Of a DNA stretch of 7,310 nucleotides, positions 4,402 to 7,310 are shown piece after piece (the stretch's first letter is position 1; each line of letters begins with the position of its first letter). A model generated the notes under the pieces. That model was not told where the DNA came from and did no database searches. It worked only from the letters and a program-made list of their open reading frames with translations. The stretch is taken from assembly GCA_038146785.1 (NCBI GenBank), contig JAYQSI010000023.1, positions 1 to 7,310 of the forward strand. The letters run 5' to 3'. Origin of the DNA: VMDJ01 sp038146785. Its GTDB lineage: Bacteria > Pseudomonadota > Gammaproteobacteria > Chromatiales > Chromatiaceae. The position numbers and the translations under genes were made by a program.

Positions 4402-7310
4402 CAATGCGTGTCAGCGGTGAGGGCGATCCCCAAACCCAATAGCCATGAATGTCCGCGCTACCACTTTCACCATCGATTAAAAGATGTTCGACTTCTTGAC
4501 CATCGATGCGTCGGGTTGAGCTCATTGAGAGCTTGCCGAGTGGGGCATCGTTTAATTTAAAGTCGGTGATCTGCAGATCTACAGTTGGCAGCGAACGTGG
4601 ATCGAGAAAGCTGGGCTTAGGTTTTGGTGGGGCGGGTTTGCCAACGCCTGGATCAAAACGCAGATGTGCTTTTTCAAGCTTGGCAACAATGGCATCGTTT
4701 TTATTAGCACGTGAGATTGAGCCGACAAGCTGGTCACTGTGTATCTTCGCGCTTAATGCATCGTCTTTTGAAGTGAGCGTGGCTTTAAAGTTGTTGAATT
4801 GGGTGGCACCCAGCTCCATGAGTGCAGTATCGATAGTCAATTCCACCGCACGATCTGAGCTGTCACCTTGATCGAGAGCTTTCTGCCATTGCGCCAAATT
4901 GACACGAGGAACATTGATATTCAGGTGTAATATTTTGTCATTCGGTAGCGACGGTTTTTTATCGCCCAATGTAATGGCGCCACGTTCACCATCCGCTGAA
5001 AAGATAGCGTGAATATTTTTCTTGTAACTAAGAGCGACATGTTTAACGCCATTATCGATAGGGAGTGAAACATGAAGTGGCTGGGCTTGCGCTTTAGGCT
5101 TGCCCACAGGTTGAGGTAAATCGATAGCAATCCCTTTTAACTGACTATCGATGATCAGCTCAAGCGGCGACTTGGTCTCACGCGGCGGAATAATAAATTG
5201 TGCGGCTACCTTTGTTTCGCCCGTAATGCCCGTCAAAGGCAGGGCAGGTAGTTCTGCTTTTAAGCGCTTAATAGTAAGCGCGCTGTCCAAATGGATACGC
5301 GTTTCACCTTGTTTGTTGTTGATGTGCGAAGTGAAGGGTTGATCCCAGAGTGTGCCTGTGAGCTTCTTTGCGGATACACCATCGAGTGTTAGCGCTAATA
5401 CGCCATTAACCTTCTGTAAGGAAAGTGGCCAGCTGCTGAGCGTTAGGTCGGTATTGTCTAAGTGAATAGCACCATCAAGAACATACTTATCATCATTCTT
5501 CGCTAACGGAATTTGCAGCTTGAGTTCAGTACGACTTTCGCCTTTGAGGGAGAAGGCCTCTGCGAGGTAACCCAGTTTTTTATTCAGCGCTTTGGATTGC
5601 AAAATACTCAACGCATCTTGAGATGGGCCATTGAGTGAGCCCTTAATCAAAAGCGGAGAGATGGGCTCTAAGCTTTGGATCTCAGCATGTACCTCTTGCA
5701 AAGGTGAGTTAAGAATCTTGCCCTGATCTGCGGTGATTTCCATGCTGTTTTCGTAGAACCAGAGTTCAGCCGACATGTCATCAATAGCAGGCCAATCCGG
5801 GTTAAAGCGCAAAGGTGCCTGAGTTAACTGACCAATAACCGAAAAGCTACCATCACGTGTTTTATCAAAAGGGAAATGTGAGGCAGGTCCATTTATGAGT
5901 AAGCGACCTTGATCAAGTGTGCCGCTTTTAAGTGAATCGGTTAACCAAGTGATAAGATTCGGTGTGAGGTAAGCATCAGGCAAAAAATGCGCAAGGCGTT
6001 GCATGTCAATAGAAGAGAAATCACTACTTATGAAAAGATGTGGCTCATTACTAAGGTTTGTCACAGCGCCATTGAGATTCATCTGCATGCCGCGACTTTT
6101 GAGCTGTGCGTTCTCGATCAATACCGAAGTATTGCCTGATAGATTCATTACGCGAAGGTGACTTTGCAATGCGTCTAACTGGAATGGGCGCTTAAAGACA
6201 GAGGGCGCCGTAAAGGTATGATTCTCTAAATCGATGGTGATCGAGAGCTGATCATTAAATAGAGACAGCGCCGCCTGCTTTAGATTTCCTCGCAGACTGT
6301 ATTGCTTGAGCTTAGTTACGCTTTCAGTGTTTGGAATCACAAATGGCAGTAATTGATTGGTGATATCCAATGGCAGGCCTTTAACGCCTGCTTTAAGCGG
6401 GGTGAGCTGCGCATCATGCGGTAACGCTAATGCAAGCTTAAAAGCGCCGTGCTGATCAGCAAGCCTTAATGAGTTGGCTTGAACTTCAACCTGTGTAGCT
6501 TTGTCGTCTCGTAGGGTGCTGATAAGAGCGCTCAAGCTGACATCACTCAGTGACTGGTTGTTGCTAGATAGGCTCAGATTATTGAGCGTGATCTCACCTT
6601 GGTTGGTGATTACAGTCGCGTCTTTCCATGTTTGCGTAAGCGATAGCTCACCACGACCTTCGGTAATGTCGATTGAATTCAGATCAAGCTCTTTAGCAAG
6701 TGCAGTAAGGTTGAGTTGCTTGATATGTAACTGACTCTTACCTGACCAGTTGCTACTTAATGGGTTGCCCTCAATGTCGGCAATAAATTCAAGTTCGCCT
6801 ATGGATGAGCTAAGTGACGCATAACCATAAAAGCGTGTGTCGCTACCTTCAATGCGGGCATTCAAGTGATCAACAGTGATCGACGCGTCTGCTCGACGGA
6901 TGTCCTGCCAAGTGATTTGAATATCATGTAGTGTCACTTTGCCTGGCAGCAAAAAAGTTTCTGAACCACTGCTTTGTGGCGTAAAGCCAGCGAGATGTAC
7001 TTTGCCATCAAGTTCGCGAATAAAGCGTAACGCTAGCTGATCAACATGAACTTCGATATGCGCCAAAGGATTGGAGCTAATCAGTGCTAATGGTGAAATA
7101 TTGACACTGATTTCTTTGGCAAAAAGAGGCTCTGATTCCGTTGTGATTTGTACATCGTACAAAGCCACTTTCGGTAAAGCGCCACGCCATGTTAGCTCAG
7201 CACGCGATAGCTTAAGGTCGATGTTGCCATGCTGCTTAGCAAGTTGAACGATGTCAGCATCAAGGTTTGAGTAGCTGGGTAGCGCAAGACGCGCGATTAG
7301 CACCACAAGG
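4343..7310 (-). CDS. yhdP: YhdP, AsmA-like envelope protein: N-terminal and central part (5' end missing, frameshifted)
   Basis: YhdP is a very large inner-membrane-anchored periplasmic protein. With TamB and YdbH, its E. coli relative supports phospholipid transfer to the outer membrane and permeability-barrier integrity. The frame is open to the right edge: the GTG at 7306 is preceded by an in-frame CTT, so the true start and most of the N-terminal membrane segment lie outside. The visible LVVLIARLALPSY is probably the end of that segment. Long amphipathic beta-strand-like repeats follow (for example SRAELTWRGALPKVALYDVQI split over residues about 34-54), as in AsmA-like beta-groove proteins. 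A proline/lysine-rich linker (GKPAPPKPKP, about residues 885-895) precedes RSLPTVDLQITDF. Homology holds through TRIDGEI (to residue 972 counted from GTG 7306). The final 15 codons, ending RYRQATKATRFC and TGA at 4345-4343, are out-of-frame. Joined to the downstream frame, the protein would be about 1,220 residues plus the missing N-terminus, close to E. coli YhdP (about 1,266). Confidence 0.92.
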   Translation of the reverse strand, partial: LVVLIARLALPSYSNLDADIVQLAKQHGNIDLKLSRAELTWRGALPKVALYDVQITTESEPLFAKEISVNISPLALISSNPLAHIEVHVDQLALRFIRELDGKVHLAGFTPQSSGSETFLLPGKVTLHDIQITWQDIRRADASITVDHLNARIEGSDTRFYGYASLSSSIGELEFIADIEGNPLSSNWSGKSQLHIKQLNLTALAKELDLNSIDITEGRGELSLTQTWKDATVITNQGEITLNNLSLSSNNQSLSDVSLSALISTLRDDKATQVEVQANSLRLADQHGAFKLALALPHDAQLTPLKAGVKGLPLDITNQLLPFVIPNTESVTKLKQYSLRGNLKQAALSLFNDQLSITIDLENHTFTAPSVFKRPFQLDALQSHLRVMNLSGNTSVLIENAQLKSRGMQMNLNGAVTNLSNEPHLFISSDFSSIDMQRLAHFLPDAYLTPNLITWLTDSLKSGTLDQGRLLINGPASHFPFDKTRDGSFSVIGQLTQAPLRFNPDWPAIDDMSAELWFYENSMEITADQGKILNSPLQEVHAEIQSLEPISPLLIKGSLNGPSQDALSILQSKALNKKLGYLAEAFSLKGESRTELKLQIPLAKNDDKYVLDGAIHLDNTDLTLSSWPLSLQKVNGVLALTLDGVSAKKLTGTLWDQPFTSHINNKQGETRIHLDSALTIKRLKAELPALPLTGITGETKVAAQFIIPPRETKSPLELIIDSQLKGIAIDLPQPVGKPKAQAQPLHVSLPIDNGVKHVALSYKKNIHAIFSADGERGAITLGDKKPSLPNDKILHLNINVPRVNLAQWQKALDQGDSSDRAVELTIDTALMELGATQFNNFKATLTSKDDALSAKIHSDQLVGSISRANKNDAIVAKLEKAHLRFDPGVGKPAPPKPKPSFLDPRSLPTVDLQITDFKLNDAPLGKLSMSSTRRIDGQEVEHLLIDGESGSADIHGYWVWGSPSPLTRIDGEINCHRYRQATKATRFC
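4346..4410 (-). other. yhdP: Frameshift zone joining the two yhdP frames
   Basis: Both yhdP frames are open only in this stretch: the downstream frame is closed by TGA at 4413-4411 and the upstream frame by TGA at 4345-4343. Upstream-frame codons GAT GGC GAG ATT (4402-4391) encode the family-like DGEI. The downstream frame from ACT (4389-4387) encodes TVTDIGKLLKQLGF. Dropping one A of the AA at 4390-4389 gives a continuous TRIDGEITVTDIGKLL, so one surplus base (net +1) accounts for the break. No recognisable programmed +1 site, such as a slippery sense codon followed by a stop with a Shine-Dalgarno stimulator, is seen. A sequencing or assembly error or a very recent mutation is more likely than recoding. 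Confidence 0.85.

Noticed and set aside
3643..4404. A separate 253-residue gene starting at TTG 4404 or ATG 4401
   Set aside because: There is no ribosome binding site, the start lies inside the end of the yhdP frame, and the product matches the C-terminus of YhdP. It is the displaced 3' part of yhdP.
4506..4871. Plus-strand open frame of 121 codons antisense to yhdP
   Set aside because: Its translation shows no domain, and the minus strand here encodes continuous YhdP.

Overview
The window is a tightly packed, single-direction block of housekeeping genes, all on the minus strand. Base composition looks a little under 50% GC by eye. In transcription order (right to left) it holds yhdP (AsmA-like envelope protein, 5' end beyond the right edge, with a frameshift near its 3' end), a carbon-nitrogen hydrolase of the Nit / deaminated-glutathione-amidase type, tldD, and pmbA (tldE), whose 3' end is beyond the left edge. 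The order yhdP - nitrilase - tldD - pmbA is typical of gammaproteobacteria, Pseudomonas-like genomes for example, where the cluster follows mreBCD - maf - rng. The protein sequences fit a gammaproteobacterium that is not an enteric. I cannot name the genus.

Region by region: 7310-4343 is the long frame of yhdP. The last 248 codons of the same protein lie in another frame and end at 3643. The two frames overlap, and homology places the switch at about 4390-4389, where one extra base would explain it. Positions 3642-3551 are the only sizeable non-coding gap (about 92 bases). It contains a plausible sigma-70-type promoter but no convincing terminator. The amidase occupies 3550-2732, tldD 2719-1277 after a 12-base gap, and pmbA starts inside the tldD stop codon (ATGA, 4-base overlap) and runs off the left edge.

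How they work together: TldD and PmbA/TldE form one heterodimeric metalloprotease, so the overlapping reading frames suit coupled production of the two subunits. The amidase probably repairs deaminated glutathione in the cytoplasm. YhdP is an inner-membrane-anchored periplasmic protein of the family implicated in phospholipid movement to the outer membrane. Nothing in the sequence ties these three activities into one pathway; the grouping looks like a conserved but functionally mixed operon.

I found no RNA genes, insertion sequences, CRISPR arrays, tandem repeats or plus-strand genes, and no new biological system. The most notable item is the yhdP frameshift. After it come the absence of the yjgA-type gene that often sits between tldD and pmbA, and the resulting tldD/pmbA overlap.
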